This document shows positions 8,888 to 16,166 of a DNA stretch of 64,000 bases, piece by piece; positions within the stretch are counted from its first letter, which is position 1; the number at the start of each line of letters is the position of its first letter. The notes below the pieces were generated by a model. It worked only from the letters and a program-made list of their open reading frames with translations. It was not told the DNA's origin and did not search any database. The position numbers were made by a program, and so were the translations under genes. Source of the stretch: an uncultured Bacteroidales bacterium (lineage in GTDB: Bacteria > Bacteroidota > Bacteroidia > Bacteroidales > Paludibacteraceae); NCBI GenBank assembly GCA_937891975.1, contig CALAUA010000025.1:70749-134748 (forward strand), in the 5' to 3' direction.

Positions 8888-10549
8888 TTACGAACAGAAT
8901 ATCAATACTAGCAATTGTCCCCCCATCACGCGCAAGAACATGGTCAATGGATATACCGTAGCATATACCACCGATGCTTGGTCATTGTGCGATGAAAGAC
9001 TCTCGGCATAACCTAAGGCTGGAGCACCAGTCATCGCACCTATCAGCAGACCAACCACCTTAAAGAAGTTGATTTTCATTCCTTTATAGGCTATCAATCC
9101 AACCACCAACAATGGTATCACCGTAATCAGCACACCATACACTACCCACATATATCCACCATTGATGATGGTATTCACAAAGCCATCGCCTACGCTCAAT
9201 CCCACTGCTGCCAAAAACAACGTCAAACCCACCTGACGCAACATCATATTGGCACTTGTCGTGGCAAATGTCACCATACTATAATACGGACCAAAACGAC
9301 CAATCAGCAATGCCACTATCAACGACCCACCTGCCAAACCCAACTTGAAGGACTGGTTCATACCTGGTATCGCAATTGGCAGAGAGCCCAACAATACGCC
9401 CAAGAAGATGCCAAAGAAGATGGGCATCAAGTTAGGCAAGTCCAAACGCTTGAGCTCATTACCAAACATCTCCGCCACATGGCGCACATCTTCCTTATCG
9501 CCCACCACCATGATACGGTCGCCCAATTGCAATACGAAATCTGGAGTTGCCAACAACTCTACACCCGCACGATTGATACGTGTGATAGTGGCATGATAGC
9601 GGTGGCGCACGTCAAAACTGCTCAAACGCTTGCCATTGCACTCTGTGCGAGTAACCACCACACGACGCGAAATCAAGTGGTCGGAGCGTTCGCGACCACG
9701 AAAACCGTAATGCGTCACCTCACCCAATACCTGCAAGTCTTTCTCATGACGCTTATCACTCACGATACGAATCACATCATTGGGATACAATACAGTACTA
9801 CCATCCACCAGTTCATCGCGACCATCTGCACGGGTCACACGGCTCACCAACAGATTATCCACAGGGCAGAGGTCATGCAACTCTTTCAACGTGATGGCAG
9901 AAGCCACCGATAACCGAATATCCACGCAAATAGGATCATCATCCGACACATGTTCATCGCGCAATTTAGCATCCTCTTCACGCAAGTTCACACGGCAGCA
10001 AAAACGTATCAACTCAAACGACAATATCAAGCCCACGATACTGAGCGGATAAGCCAAAGCATAACCCATCGCTATATCGGGCGACACTTCACCCATCATA
10101 TCTGCTGCCGTCTGTTGCACTGCACCCAGCGAAGGGGTGTTCATCACCGCACCCGACATGATACCCGCCATGGTCGTCATCTCTATACCTGTGATATAGT
10201 GCAGAGCGATGGTAATACCACAACCCAGCAACACGATTGCCACTGCCAACATATTCAATCGCAAACCACTCTTGCCAAAGGGAGAGAAGGAAGGTCCAAC
10301 TTGCAAACCGATGGAATAGACAAAGAGTATCAGTCCGAAGTTCTTGGCAAAATGGCTAACCTGCGGATCAATCGTAATGCCAAAAGACGAGAAGATAATA
10401 CCCACAAACAGTATCCACGTGATACCCAGCGAGAAGTTTTTGATACGCAGATGTTCCCCTGCCCACAGACCAAGGCATACAACCAACGTGAGCAACACTA
10501 TAGATTGCGTCACCGAAGGTATTAAAAACAATTCGCGTATATATTCCAT
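8888..10549 (-). CDS. AspT/YidE-family transporter with two RCK_C domains
   Basis: Inner-membrane protein, 553 aa from the chosen start MEYIREL, the same length as E. coli YidE. Five to six N-terminal helices (AspT/YidE/YbjL half), two cytoplasmic TrkA-C/RCK_C domains (about residues 190-275 and 280-365), then the second membrane half containing the SANMMLRQVG to GAMTGAPALGYA segment. Known members are exchangers such as the aspartate:alanine antiporter; the substrate here is unknown. Three in-frame ATGs lie close together (10561, 10555, 10549). A longer frame would start inside the repeat element at 10.57 kb and is disfavoured. Confidence 0.85.
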   Translation of the reverse strand: MEYIRELFLIPSVTQSIVLLTLVVCLGLWAGEHLRIKNFSLGITWILFVGIIFSSFGITIDPQVSHFAKNFGLILFVYSIGLQVGPSFSPFGKSGLRLNMLAVAIVLLGCGITIALHYITGIEMTTMAGIMSGAVMNTPSLGAVQQTAADMMGEVSPDIAMGYALAYPLSIVGLILSFELIRFCCRVNLREEDAKLRDEHVSDDDPICVDIRLSVASAITLKELHDLCPVDNLLVSRVTRADGRDELVDGSTVLYPNDVIRIVSDKRHEKDLQVLGEVTHYGFRGRERSDHLISRRVVVTRTECNGKRLSSFDVRHRYHATITRINRAGVELLATPDFVLQLGDRIMVVGDKEDVRHVAEMFGNELKRLDLPNLMPIFFGIFLGVLLGSLPIAIPGMNQSFKLGLAGGSLIVALLIGRFGPYYSMVTFATTSANMMLRQVGLTLFLAAVGLSVGDGFVNTIINGGYMWVVYGVLITVIPLLVVGLIAYKGMKINFFKVVGLLIGAMTGAPALGYAESLSSHNDQASVVYATVYPLTMFLRVMGGQLLVLIFCS

Positions 10550-10562
10550 ATCCATATCCATT

Positions 10563-10632
10563 ATCCAATAGGCGGAACGCCGTCCTATAGCCCATTTATG
10601 GGCGTCCATTACCCATTAGGCGGAACGCCGTC
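10563..10632. repeat. CCATTAC-type heptamer and stem-loop element
   Basis: Contains three stem-loops preceded by TA and followed by a GTC: GGCGgaaCGCC (10571-10581), CCCATttATGGG (10591-10602) and GGCGgaaCGCC again (10619-10629), joined by CCATTAC heptamers. The element supplies the last codons and stop of cinA and abuts the transporter start. Confidence 0.85.
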
Positions 10633-11996
10633 ACCAACGCAGCAGTGACTGCACGTTGTGTGATTTGTTCGCGTTCACGCGCAATACCAAAATGATAGCA
10701 CTCCGCCGTCGTACCCTTTGGCGTAGCCCATGCTATCCATACTGTACCTACGGGCTTGTCTGGTGTACCGCCTGTTGGACCAGCTATACCTGATGTGGCA
10801 ATTGCATAATCCGTGTTCATTAGTGCGCGAACACCCTCGGCCATCTCACGAACAGTTTGTTCGCTTACCGCACCGTATTTTTCCAATGTGTTATGCTTCA
10901 CGCCCAGCACTTGCTCTTTGATGGTATTGTCGTATGCCACTACCGAACCCATATAATATGCCGATGCGCCCGACTGCGCATTGAGGGCAGCTGCCAAACG
11001 GCCACCTGTGCAACTCTCTGCCGTGGCAATGGTCTGATGACGCTCTTTGAGTAGATTGCCCAATATCGTTTCTAAAGGCAAATCTTCGGTGGCTATCAAA
11101 TAGTCTGCTATCAGTGGCTTGAGATTGGCTAATTGCTGCTCTATTTCTTCTTTTGTTGCCTCGCCATAACTACTCAATCGCAGACGAATAATGCCATCCT
11201 TAGGCAAGTATGCCAAATGCATTGATTGCGGCAAAGCATTCTCCCATTCTTCTATTTTTAGTGCCAATGTCGATTCCGCTATGCCATACAACATCATCGT
11301 GCGATGAATAATCTCACCTCTCACCTCTAACTTCTCACCCTTAGCCCGCAGGGCGTCCATTACCCAATAGGCGGAACGCCGTCCATTAGCGAAGCGTCCT
11401 CTAAACTCTAAAAACGGAAGTACCTGCTCTGTCATCGCAATCTTCATCTCATACGGCACACCGGGCATTGCAATTAAGAATTTTGAATTTTGTCCCTCGC
11501 CTTTAACCTTTAACCTTAGCGGGGTCCCCGAAAACGCTCGTGGCGTTTTGGGGTGCTCTTCACCTCTAACCTCATTCTCAAACACCATAATCGGTGCGCT
11601 ACCTACCCGATTGGGCAGTATAGTAGCCGATTCGGGAACGAGCCATTGGGTAGCAGTCAAACGATTGAGCACATCAGGTCGCTCCTTATACAACTCGTGT
11701 ATATGCTCACGCACGCGCGGGTCTTCCACCAGTATAGTGCCAAAATACTCGCACATGACATGCTTGGTGATATCATCTTTCGTAGGGCCTAGTCCTCCCG
11801 TAGTCAGCACAATATCCGCACGCGAGAAGGCTTCGTCTAATGCCTTCAGTATATGTTCGCGGTCATCGTGTACAGATGTTATTTGGTAGAGTTCAATCCC
11901 CGACTTATTGAGTCGCTCTGCCATCCATGCCGAGTTGGTATCCACCACCTGCCCAATCAGCAATTCATCGCCTATGGTAATGATTTCTGCTTTCAT
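10596..11996 (-). CDS. cinA: CinA-like competence/damage-inducible protein with in-frame repeat insertions
   Basis: MoaB/MogA-like N-terminal domain (IGDELLIGQVVDTNSAWM, TTGGLGPTKDD) plus CinA-C deamidase domain (TAESCTGGRLAAAL, ATSGIAGPTGGTPDKPVGTVW). CinA proteins act as nicotinamide mononucleotide deamidase and/or ADP-ribose pyrophosphatase. At 466 aa it is about 50 aa longer than usual. The excess lies in two repeat-derived insertions: residues about 140-173 (11476-11578) between VFENEV and FLIAMPGVP, and about 198-226 (11316-11404) between VLPFLEF and EIIHRTM. The C-terminal end (RLMGNGRP) is also repeat-encoded. Catalytic blocks remain intact, so it may still be functional. Confidence 0.9.
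   Translation of the reverse strand: MKAEIITIGDELLIGQVVDTNSAWMAERLNKSGIELYQITSVHDDREHILKALDEAFSRADIVLTTGGLGPTKDDITKHVMCEYFGTILVEDPRVREHIHELYKERPDVLNRLTATQWLVPESATILPNRVGSAPIMVFENEVRGEEHPKTPRAFSGTPLRLKVKGEGQNSKFLIAMPGVPYEMKIAMTEQVLPFLEFRGRFANGRRSAYWVMDALRAKGEKLEVRGEIIHRTMMLYGIAESTLALKIEEWENALPQSMHLAYLPKDGIIRLRLSSYGEATKEEIEQQLANLKPLIADYLIATEDLPLETILGNLLKERHQTIATAESCTGGRLAAALNAQSGASAYYMGSVVAYDNTIKEQVLGVKHNTLEKYGAVSEQTVREMAEGVRALMNTDYAIATSGIAGPTGGTPDKPVGTVWIAWATPKGTTAECYHFGIAREREQITQRAVTAALVTAFRLMGNGRP
11316..11404. repeat. Heptamer/stem-loop element inside cinA (second insertion)
   Basis: CACCTCT-type heptamers, then three stem-loops each followed by GTCC: GCCCgcaGGGC (11344-11354), GGCGgaaCGCC (11370-11380) and GCGAAGC (11389-11395), then TCTAAAC heptamers. 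Coding phase is preserved. Confidence 0.85.
11476..11578. repeat. Heptamer/stem-loop element inside cinA (first insertion)
   Basis: TTTAACC heptamers flank a larger hairpin: CCCCGAAAACGC (11526-11537) pairs with GCGTTTTGGGG (11543-11553). It is translated in frame as part of CinA. Confidence 0.8.
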
Positions 11997-12034
11997 TCTC
12001 TGCCTTTAACCTATAACCTCTAACCTTTAACCTG
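11997..12034. repeat. TTTAACC heptamer array between cinA and the DUF3109 gene
   Basis: Five degenerate units (CCTTTAA, CCTATAA, CCTCTAA, CCTTTAA, CCT) on the plus strand run into the 3' end of the DUF3109 gene. Confidence 0.8.
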
Positions 12035-12601
12035 CTTGTGCCATTCATTGGCAACAAGGCAAAGCTCATCATACCACTCTTGTCCAAAACGACGGATAAG
12101 TGGTTCCTTAAGGAACTGATAGATAGGCAGATGCAGTTTCTTGCCCAGTTGTCGTGCGCAATGGCAAATATCCCAACGATGGTACTCCACCCCAATCATA
12201 TCGCCTACTTTGTTCAATCGTATAGGATATAAATGACAAGAGATAGGTTTCTTGAAATCAATCTTGCCTGCATTGTATGCTTTTTCTATCAGGCAGTAGC
12301 ACCACCCATTGTGGTCAGTTCGGGCGAAGACACAGTCTTTGTCGTTAACGATAGAAGTCACTTTTTCGCCGGATGGATCAAGATAAGAGAGCCCTTGTGC
12401 TTCTACCACAGCACGTGCCTCTTTGGTCATGTCGGGCAGCAGTATAGGTAGTATCTCGCGTATTTTCTCCTCTTCTTCATCCGTCAGTGGCGCGCCTGCG
12501 TCCCCCTCGATACAGCAACATCCGCGACATTTATCCAAATCGCAACAAAAGTCTTTCTCCAAGACATCCAAACTAACTAATGTATTCTGAATCAAAAACA
12601 T
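12020..12601 (-). CDS. DUF3109 / YkgJ-like cysteine-cluster protein
   Basis: A 193-aa cytosolic protein, no signal peptide. The Cys-rich N-terminal motif DFCCDLDKCRGCCC (about residues 17-30), later DCVF, WCYC and the ISCHLYPIR block match DUF3109, a CxxxCxxCC family presumed to bind metal or an Fe-S cluster. Function is unknown. The extreme C-terminus (HKQVKG) overlaps the TTTAACC heptamer array. It is upstream of cinA on the same strand. Confidence 0.8.
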   Translation of the reverse strand: MFLIQNTLVSLDVLEKDFCCDLDKCRGCCCIEGDAGAPLTDEEEEKIREILPILLPDMTKEARAVVEAQGLSYLDPSGEKVTSIVNDKDCVFARTDHNGWCYCLIEKAYNAGKIDFKKPISCHLYPIRLNKVGDMIGVEYHRWDICHCARQLGKKLHLPIYQFLKEPLIRRFGQEWYDELCLVANEWHKQVKG

Positions 12602-12607
12602 ATTTTT

Positions 12608-12648
12608 GTGTTTAGAGAACGCGCTAAAGCGCTACTGTTTAGTGATTA
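12608..12648. repeat. CTAAACA-type stem-loop element upstream of DUF3109
   Basis: On the minus strand: CACTAAACA, GTA, stem-loop GCGCTttAGCGC (12621-12632), GTTC, TCTAAACAC. Same architecture as the elements at 13.2 and 13.9 kb. Confidence 0.85.
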
Positions 12649-13212
12649 TAGGATTCCTTCAAGAAAAATTTTCACACCAATAAGAATAAGTATCACTCCA
12701 CCGAGAATGGTTACATTCATTCTCAGGCGAGCGCCTACTAAATGACCAATCACAAAACCCGTCATAGAAAACAAGAAACATGTCGCTGCTATAATGCCCA
12801 CAGCTATCCACAATACTTCTGGATGAGGAATGAAGATTACTCCTGTAGCCAACGTATCCATTGATGTGGCAAATGCCAATGACAACAAACCCAAGAAAGA
12901 GAAATCGGCTAAATGCGTTTCATCATTGTCCTCTTTCAACGAATCGTAAATCATCTTTCCACCAATAAAACCAAGCAACAGCAGTGCTATCCATGGCGCA
13001 AAGCGCTCGAAAAACGAAGCAAACAGACTGCCCGCGAAATAGCCAATCAGCGGCATGCCCGCATGGAACACGCCGAAGAGCAATGCCATGAGCATGGGTT
13101 TGATATAGCGAGGCACATAGCCATGCGGCGAAGTCAATCCCTTGCACACCGACACCGCAAAACAGTCCATGGCTAGTCCTATTGCTAATAATACGATCGT
13201 TATAATGCTCAT
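12646..13212 (-). CDS. mntP: Manganese efflux pump MntP
   Basis: A 188-aa inner-membrane protein with six predicted helices. The first helix, IGLAMDCFAVSVCKGL, carries the conserved Asp of the family, and the fourth contains FATSMDTLATGV. Exports Mn2+ to prevent toxicity. No mntP riboswitch was recognised upstream; the 5' region is filled by heptamer repeats. Confidence 0.9.
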   Translation of the reverse strand: MSIITIVLLAIGLAMDCFAVSVCKGLTSPHGYVPRYIKPMLMALLFGVFHAGMPLIGYFAGSLFASFFERFAPWIALLLLGFIGGKMIYDSLKEDNDETHLADFSFLGLLSLAFATSMDTLATGVIFIPHPEVLWIAVGIIAATCFLFSMTGFVIGHLVGARLRMNVTILGGVILILIGVKIFLEGIL

Positions 13213-13308
13213 CTCTCTAATCTCTAAACAGTAGGCGCTCTGCGCCGTTCACTAAACACTAAACTTTACACCTTACACTTTACACTTTACACTTTAAACC
13301 TTAAACCA
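13213..13308. repeat. Composite heptamer array between mntP and def
   Basis: Reads TCTAAACA, GTA, stem-loop GGCGCtctGCGCC (13234-13246), GTTCACTAAAC, then switches to five or more TTTACAC/TTAAACC units up to the def stop codon. Two heptamer families are joined in one array. Confidence 0.85.
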
Positions 13309-13857
13309 TTATCGTTTGGTGCGGTAGCGAGCAGCTACTTTGCCTTTGGCGATGTTGGTGAGTTTGGTCTTAACGAACTGACGACGGATAGGCGAAATAC
13401 GGTCGGTGAAGACATGTCCTTCCAAGTGATCATACTCGTGTTGGATAATACGTGCCGCAAACCCATCATAGGTCTCCGTATGCTCGGTGAAGTTCTCATC
13501 CATGTAGCGAATCGTAATGCTAGCAGGACGGATAACATTCTCGGATATACCAGGCAACGAAAGACAGCCCTCAGAGAAAGTGGCATCATCTTCGCTTTCC
13601 TCGATAATCTCTGGATTGATAAAGACCTTCTTAAAATCCTGACACTCAGGATAATCTTCTGCCAATTCGGTACCATCCACGATGAAAAGACGAATAGCTT
13701 TGCCAATCTGCGGAGCTGCAAGTCCACATCCTTCTGCTACGGCTAGTGTCTCCCACATATCAGCAAGAAGTTGCTTGAGGTCAACTGACTCGGGTGTAAT
13801 GTCTTCAGTGGGCTTACGCAATACAGGTTGCCCATATAAATAAATAGGTAGTATCAT
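13309..13857 (-). CDS. def: Peptide deformylase
   Basis: Removes the N-formyl group from nascent proteins using Fe2+. 182 aa with the three signature motifs: GCGLAAPQIG (residues 43-52), EGCLSLPG with the metal-binding Cys, and QHEYDHLEG with the two metal His and catalytic Glu. An ordinary housekeeping copy. Its leader contains three stem-loop repeat elements. Confidence 0.96.
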   Translation of the reverse strand: MILPIYLYGQPVLRKPTEDITPESVDLKQLLADMWETLAVAEGCGLAAPQIGKAIRLFIVDGTELAEDYPECQDFKKVFINPEIIEESEDDATFSEGCLSLPGISENVIRPASITIRYMDENFTEHTETYDGFAARIIQHEYDHLEGHVFTDRISPIRRQFVKTKLTNIAKGKVAARYRTKR

Positions 13858-13867
13858 ATATTTTTAT

Positions 13868-13990
13868 CTTTAAACTCTAAACAGTAGGCGCTACGCGCCG
13901 TTCACTAAACTCTAAACACTATCGGCTTTGCCGCGTCCACTAAACACTAAACAGTAGCGCCTCCGGCGCGTTCACTAAACACTAAACACT
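13868..13990. repeat. Triple CTAAACA/stem-loop element upstream of def
   Basis: Three consecutive stem-loops separated by CTAAACA heptamers: GGCGCtacGCGCC (13887-13899), CGGCtttGCCG (13923-13933) and GCGCCtccGGCGC (13957-13969). Two are preceded by AGTA; the three are followed by GTTCA, CGTCCA and GTTCA. The stems differ in sequence but each is perfectly paired. Confidence 0.9.
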
Positions 13991-14093
13991 TGCATCATAT
14001 ACCTCAGGTTTGCGGAAGCGCCTGCGATTAGTGTTATGAGCATATGATTGGTTCGATGGTTGTCGTGTGATATAGCATTTTATTTCAAAAACT

Positions 14094-14118
14094 CTGCAAA
14101 ATTAGTGATTTTCTTGAA
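14094..14118. repeat. 25-bp direct repeat, left copy, flanking the AbiE operon
   Basis: CTGCAAARTTAGTGATTTTC continuing to TTGAA; matches 15639-15663 at 24 of 25 positions in the same orientation. On the minus strand it contains TAATTTTG, a possible -7 box. Confidence 0.8.
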
Positions 14119-14129
14119 TCAAAACAGGA

Positions 14130-14954
14130 TTATTCCCAACGAATACGCTGAGCTAGTTGCAAAAAGTAATCATTAGACCAGATATCTAATTCTCTTGGAT
14201 GGTGCACAAATGGCAGCACATCTGTTTTCACTTGGTTTATATCGGTCGTTGCTAATCGTTCGTTGAGGAGTCCTATGAACTCATTTTTTGTACATTCCTT
14301 TCCCGAGAACTCCACAATACGTTCATGCAGATGTGCCCAGTTCAAAGGATGGTTCCACCTTACATACCACTCAAAGTCATACCAATCGCGTCCTTTGACG
14401 CGATTTTTCCATTGGCGGTAAACTAATGCATGCATCTTACCAGCAAACAGACAAGGCAAGGTCATGCATTGTACCATAAACGAATAGGGTTGCACCATCA
14501 GTCGTTGTTCGGTCGTGAACGACATAGGCGGATTGGTATCTACTTCTATCTTTATCCGCACAGAGCGCTCTGTTTGGAAACTGAGGTTGTACACATCTGT
14601 TGTATCCTTCAAAAATGCAGACTCTACACGACCAAAATTGCGTTTGTCTTTTTTGGTGATAGACACCTCTCGTCCCAACAAACGTGCTTCCTCAATAATG
14701 GCAGGAAAATATTTCTCAAACTGAAAATCAGGGTTCTTTTGTATCAGCGAGAAGTCCATATCTTCCGAATAACGTTTCAGTCCATGAAATAGGCGCAAAC
14801 ATGTGCCACCATAGAAGGCAGCTTCTTGAAAGAACCCACCCCGCGCCAGACCAGCCAATGCCACCTGTTGCATAACCTCGTATAGCGCATTGCGCTGACC
14901 ATCTGTACCTTGCATGGTGTGCGCAGCTAACATTTGACTAAACACGTCGTTCAT
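14130..14954 (-). CDS. AbiEii-type nucleotidyltransferase toxin
   Basis: A 274-aa member of the AbiEii/AbiGii family, the toxin of type IV toxin-antitoxin phage-defence systems. The nucleotidyltransferase motif FYGGTCLRLFHGLKRYSEDMDF (about residues 48-69) has the GG, K/R and D-x-D features expected. Downstream residues form the usual helical/beta domain. Its start overlaps the 3' end of the AbiEi-like gene by 17 nt, the typical AbiE arrangement. Acts in the cytosol, in known cases by nucleotidylating tRNA or similar targets; the target here is unknown. Confidence 0.88.
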   Translation of the reverse strand: MNDVFSQMLAAHTMQGTDGQRNALYEVMQQVALAGLARGGFFQEAAFYGGTCLRLFHGLKRYSEDMDFSLIQKNPDFQFEKYFPAIIEEARLLGREVSITKKDKRNFGRVESAFLKDTTDVYNLSFQTERSVRIKIEVDTNPPMSFTTEQRLMVQPYSFMVQCMTLPCLFAGKMHALVYRQWKNRVKGRDWYDFEWYVRWNHPLNWAHLHERIVEFSGKECTKNEFIGLLNERLATTDINQVKTDVLPFVHHPRELDIWSNDYFLQLAQRIRWE

Positions 14955-15576
14955 TTTCTATAAATCGAATAATGGTTTCTATGGTTCTTTGTTTATGTGA
15001 TAGAGGTGCTAGTTGCTTAAGTATATCCATATTGATTTCGGCTAACCAATCCATATCAAAGCGCAAATCTTCTTCCAACCATTCACCGACTTCCTTCGCG
15101 TAACGCATAGATACACCTGCCGTAAACTGCACTACATCCAGCAGTGCTTTCTCAGGAGTAGCGATTAAATAGGATAGATCAGTTTCCGTATGCATATGTA
15201 CGCCAATAGGAAACCATTGCGGTTGTGCCGAAGTGTAGAAGAACGTTCCTATTGGCGTATTAAACGAACGCGTTGCTTTAGTTGTTACCGATTGTACAGA
15301 ATATACAGTTTCGGGTATCAGTCCATAATGGCGCAGAGCAGTTTGCTGCGACACATAACTAGGACCATACAAGTGATTAGCCACCAGAAATCGGTTAATA
15401 GGTTTTTGAGTTAGTTCTTCGCTGAGAACATACATGCCTCTTTTGAGGCGTATGATTTGTCCTGTTGCCACTAATTGACGTACTTTATCCGTGAGATGTA
15501 TATTATTAGGGAAGACCGATTGCAGCCATCCCTTATCAAAAGGCAAACATCCTATGTTTCTTAATTGTGACAACAT
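14938..15576 (-). CDS. AbiEi-type antitoxin / transcriptional regulator
   Basis: A 212-aa antitoxin of the AbiE system. The N-terminal winged-helix region reads NNIHLTDKVRQLVATGQIIRL and continues KRGMY, followed by the AbiEi domain with GPSYVSQQTALRHYGLIPE, SAQPQWFPIG and ATPEKALLD. The ATG at 15576 is used; the longer frame starts at TTG. The promoter at 15642-15649 overlaps a 25-bp direct repeat. Expected to repress its own operon and neutralise the downstream toxin. Confidence 0.88.
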   Translation of the reverse strand: MLSQLRNIGCLPFDKGWLQSVFPNNIHLTDKVRQLVATGQIIRLKRGMYVLSEELTQKPINRFLVANHLYGPSYVSQQTALRHYGLIPETVYSVQSVTTKATRSFNTPIGTFFYTSAQPQWFPIGVHMHTETDLSYLIATPEKALLDVVQFTAGVSMRYAKEVGEWLEEDLRFDMDWLAEINMDILKQLAPLSHKQRTIETIIRFIENERRV

Positions 15577-15638
15577 CTCCAATAGCTAATATTTCAACAG
15601 TAAAACGAGAAAAAATCGTTTAACTATTCAAATTTCGG

Positions 15639-15663
15639 CTGCAAAGTTAGTGATTTTCTTGAA
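15639..15663. repeat. 25-bp direct repeat, right copy, with AbiE promoter
   Basis: Matches 14094-14118 with one mismatch. On the minus strand it carries TAACTTTG (15642-15649) with CTTG 20 nt upstream, a fair Bacteroidetes promoter for the AbiE operon. Confidence 0.75.
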
Positions 15664-15885
15664 CATATGCAAGTAACTCAAGCATTTTATTTAAAAAAAA
15701 TAGATTTATCTATTGAATATGCCATTCACATTCACGACAGAAGCTTGCTTATGAGGGTGAACAGTGAGTGGCTGCCTTATTTAGTAATGTAAATAACCTA
15801 TACCCAGAAATATAATTACAATGATATTTTTTGACATTTTTGGCAGTTAAATATAACTGCGATTATATTTTTGCCAGAACAAAAA

Positions 15886-16038
15886 CTACTTAAACTGTGC
15901 CCAGAAGGCATCGTTCTTTTGGTTCTCGCGAGTTTGCTTGGCAGAAGCAGGATAATTTTCGATAAACCACGTCAGGTACTTAGCATAATCGATTTTGTCG
16001 CGGAACATCTTTTCGCGGCGAGCAGTATTAAGTGAAGC
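15886..16038 (-). pseudogene. Orphan C-terminal coding fragment (about 50 codons)
   Basis: The minus strand reads an open 50-codon stretch ending in a stop, with protein-like composition (KMFRDKIDYAKYLTWFIENY, then ASAKQTRENQKNDAFWAQFK). It has no start codon in context and is interrupted upstream by the hairpin at 16042-16069. It looks like the tail of a deleted gene. Family not recognised. Confidence 0.5.
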
Positions 16039-16041
16039 GCT

Positions 16042-16069
16042 CCCCAAAAAAAATGTGTATTTTTTGGGG
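16042..16069. terminator. CCCCAAAAAA/TTTTTTGGGG hairpin
   Basis: A strong inverted repeat with a short loop between the orphan fragment and the AbiEi scrap. It is placed to terminate the long leftward polysaccharide operon after the GDP-mannose dehydrogenase gene, but could be a recombination scar. Confidence 0.55.
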
Positions 16070-16071
16070 TT

Positions 16072-16166
16072 GGAGTAGCTAGAAGATAATTGAGATTAGA
16101 TTCGCTACGCATCAGTATGCCGATAGGAAACCTTTGTGGTTGTGCTGTAGCATAGAAGAACTTACC
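16072..16166 (-). pseudogene. AbiEi antitoxin fragment
   Basis: About 32 codons reading GKFFYATAQPQRFPIGILM and continuing to LNYLLATP, clearly paralogous to GTFFYTSAQPQWFPIGVHM...LSYLIATP of the intact AbiEi at 14938-15576. Similarity stops at the hairpin on one side and at the AlgD-like stop on the other. In another frame its first bases encode the last codons of the AlgD-like gene. Confidence 0.75.

Larger units (their letters stand above)
15577..16161. other. Gene-poor junction with remnants
   Basis: No intact gene. Holds the AbiE promoter and repeat, an AT-rich stretch (15.66-15.88 kb), an orphan C-terminal coding fragment, a C/G-capped hairpin and an AbiEi scrap. The mix suggests past insertion and deletion at the edge of the polysaccharide locus. 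Confidence 0.7.

Noticed and set aside
9479..9913. 144-codon plus-strand ORF opposite the AspT-like transporter
   Set aside because: His/Thr-rich shadow translation; the minus-strand gene is well conserved.
13868..13990. Regular short repeats that could be mistaken for a CRISPR array
   Set aside because: Units are 7 bp with stem-loops, no ~30-bp repeat/spacer regularity and no cas genes in the window.
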